Positions 63,454-64,000 of a stretch of 64,000 nucleotides of DNA are shown piece by piece. The position numbers and the translations under genes were made by a program. Each line of letters starts with the position of its first letter. The first letter of the stretch is position 1. The DNA is from an uncultured Roseobacter sp. (GTDB lineage: Bacteria > Pseudomonadota > Alphaproteobacteria > Rhodobacterales > Rhodobacteraceae), in NCBI RefSeq assembly GCF_947495025.1, contig NZ_CANLXG010000002.1:806001-870000 (forward strand), written 5' to 3'. The notes beneath the pieces are model-generated. The model saw only the letters and a program-made list of their open reading frames with translations. It made no database searches and was not told the DNA's origin.

Positions 63454-64000
63454 CTAGGTATCCGACCCGGCATCGTCAAGATATAGCGCGCTTTCTGACA
63501 GGTCCGTCACGATTTCGTGCGGCAGGGACATGAGAGTCGCGTTTCTGGTCCACAGAATTGCGGTTTCAACCCGTTTGCCCGGGTACACCAAGGCAAGCGC
63601 GCTGGCATAGGCGCTCATCTGGCGCAGAATACCCTCGGGACACTGCACGGGTGATTCCGGCACCGCCCGGTTTGTTTTGAAATCAACGGCCAGAACGTGA
63701 TCGTCGGTAACGATCAGACGGTCCACAATTCCATAGATACGATCCGGGCCTGCGGGTGCGGAAACCGCGACCTCGGCAAGTGTTCCCTGGGAAAAAAGAT
63801 GCTGCAGTTCCGGATTATTCAGAACCCGGCTGGCCTCCTCTTCCGCCTCCGAAAGATCGGCGGCTGTTGTATCGGCATCCCTCAGACTGTTGCAGATATC
63901 CGGCCAGCCCGAAGGGGGCGTGGCCGACATATGCTCCAGCATAGAGTGCACAAGACGCCCCCATTTTTTCGCTGCCGCCTCGTCGCGGCCCTCGGTTCCG
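63454..64000 (-). CDS. addA: AddA helicase-nuclease, C-terminal part (5' end outside window)
   Basis: The visible 182 codons (from window edge inward) match the C-terminal nuclease domain of AddA, which with AddB processes double-strand breaks for recombination. The frame runs into the window edge with [20 protein letters not shown]. The PD-(D/E)xK nuclease motif is [20 protein letters not shown] followed by KTNR. The [20 protein letters not shown] helix follows. It is upstream of trxA on the same strand. Confidence 0.9.
   Translation of the reverse strand, partial: GTEGRDEAAAKKWGRLVHSMLEHMSATPPSGWPDICNSLRDADTTAADLSEAEEEASRVLNNPELQHLFSQGTLAEVAVSAPAGPDRIYGIVDRLIVTDDHVLAVDFKTNRAVPESPVQCPEGILRQMSAYASALALVYPGKRVETAILWTRNATLMSLPHEIVTDLSESALYLDDAGSDT

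Noticed and set aside
1..64000. tRNA, rRNA, CRISPR arrays, insertion sequences, prophage or integrase genes
   Set aside because: None was recognised by reading gaps and frames; nearly all DNA is explained by housekeeping genes. Very short or unusual RNAs could still be missed.

Overview
The window looks like a chromosomal segment of an alphaproteobacterium of the order Rhodobacterales, most likely the marine Roseobacter group. The evidence is gene content and order: secA/ppiC/argJ/mutT, rimP-nusA-ylxR-infB, comF-grxC-nitrilase-marR, hrcA-grpE/rph-rdgB-hemW and parB-parA-rsmG-mnmG-mnmE-rho-hemJ next to maf-aroE-coaE-dnaQ. DNA is GC-rich with dense, often overlapping genes. I saw no rRNA, tRNA, insertion sequence, prophage or CRISPR array. 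This is core chromosome near the replication origin. The species call is inference from synteny and protein character, not from a search.

Layout. 1-3.5 kb: 5' part of secA (minus), then ppiC-type isomerase, argJ, mutT and a 48-residue protein (plus). 3.5-8.9 kb: the rimP-nusA-ylxR-infB translation/transcription operon (minus), closed by a bidirectional terminator. 9-14 kb: a compact peptide-binding protein coupled to a proline iminopeptidase, divergent ubiG, then comF-grxC-nitrilase-marR. 14-19 kb: a methyltransferase-like protein, ferrochelatase, a 58-residue exported protein, two L,D-transpeptidases flanking a CAP-domain lipoprotein, and a bacterial voltage-gated sodium channel. 19-27 kb: an RNA methyltransferase, a pair of half-ABC exporters, CCA-adding enzyme, two Nudix hydrolases and Hsp33. 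27-31 kb: a REC-PP2C phosphatase divergent from an Hpt protein, an SDR and ilvA. 31-44 kb: argG, a sulfotransferase-like gene, exported msrA, a PfkB kinase coupled to malic enzyme, mutS, grpE-hrcA, rph-rdgB-hemW.

44-55 kb is the origin region. Genes left of about 51.65 kb (hemJ, rho, mnmE, mnmG, rsmG, parA, parB) run leftward and maf, aroE, coaE and dnaQ run rightward from 52.05 kb, so both sets point away from a 400-base gene-free gap. That gap holds DnaA-box-like nonamers, an AT-rich stretch, inverted repeats and a cluster of CtrA-type TTAA-N7-TTAA motifs (one perfect). Two perfect 16-base parS palindromes lie inside the start regions of rsmG and mnmG. I read this as oriC with its centromere and its ParAB system.

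55-64 kb: secB, fxsA, a Tim44-like protein, mltA, an Smr-domain protein, an MFS transporter, hslU, a DM13-type exported protein, a multi-span membrane protein coupled to hslV, trxA and the 3' end of addA. Most of the window is housekeeping. The most interesting parts are the origin/centromere region, a hairpin that encloses the rho ribosome-binding site and start codon, the envelope cluster at 16-19 kb and the Hpt/REC-PP2C pair.
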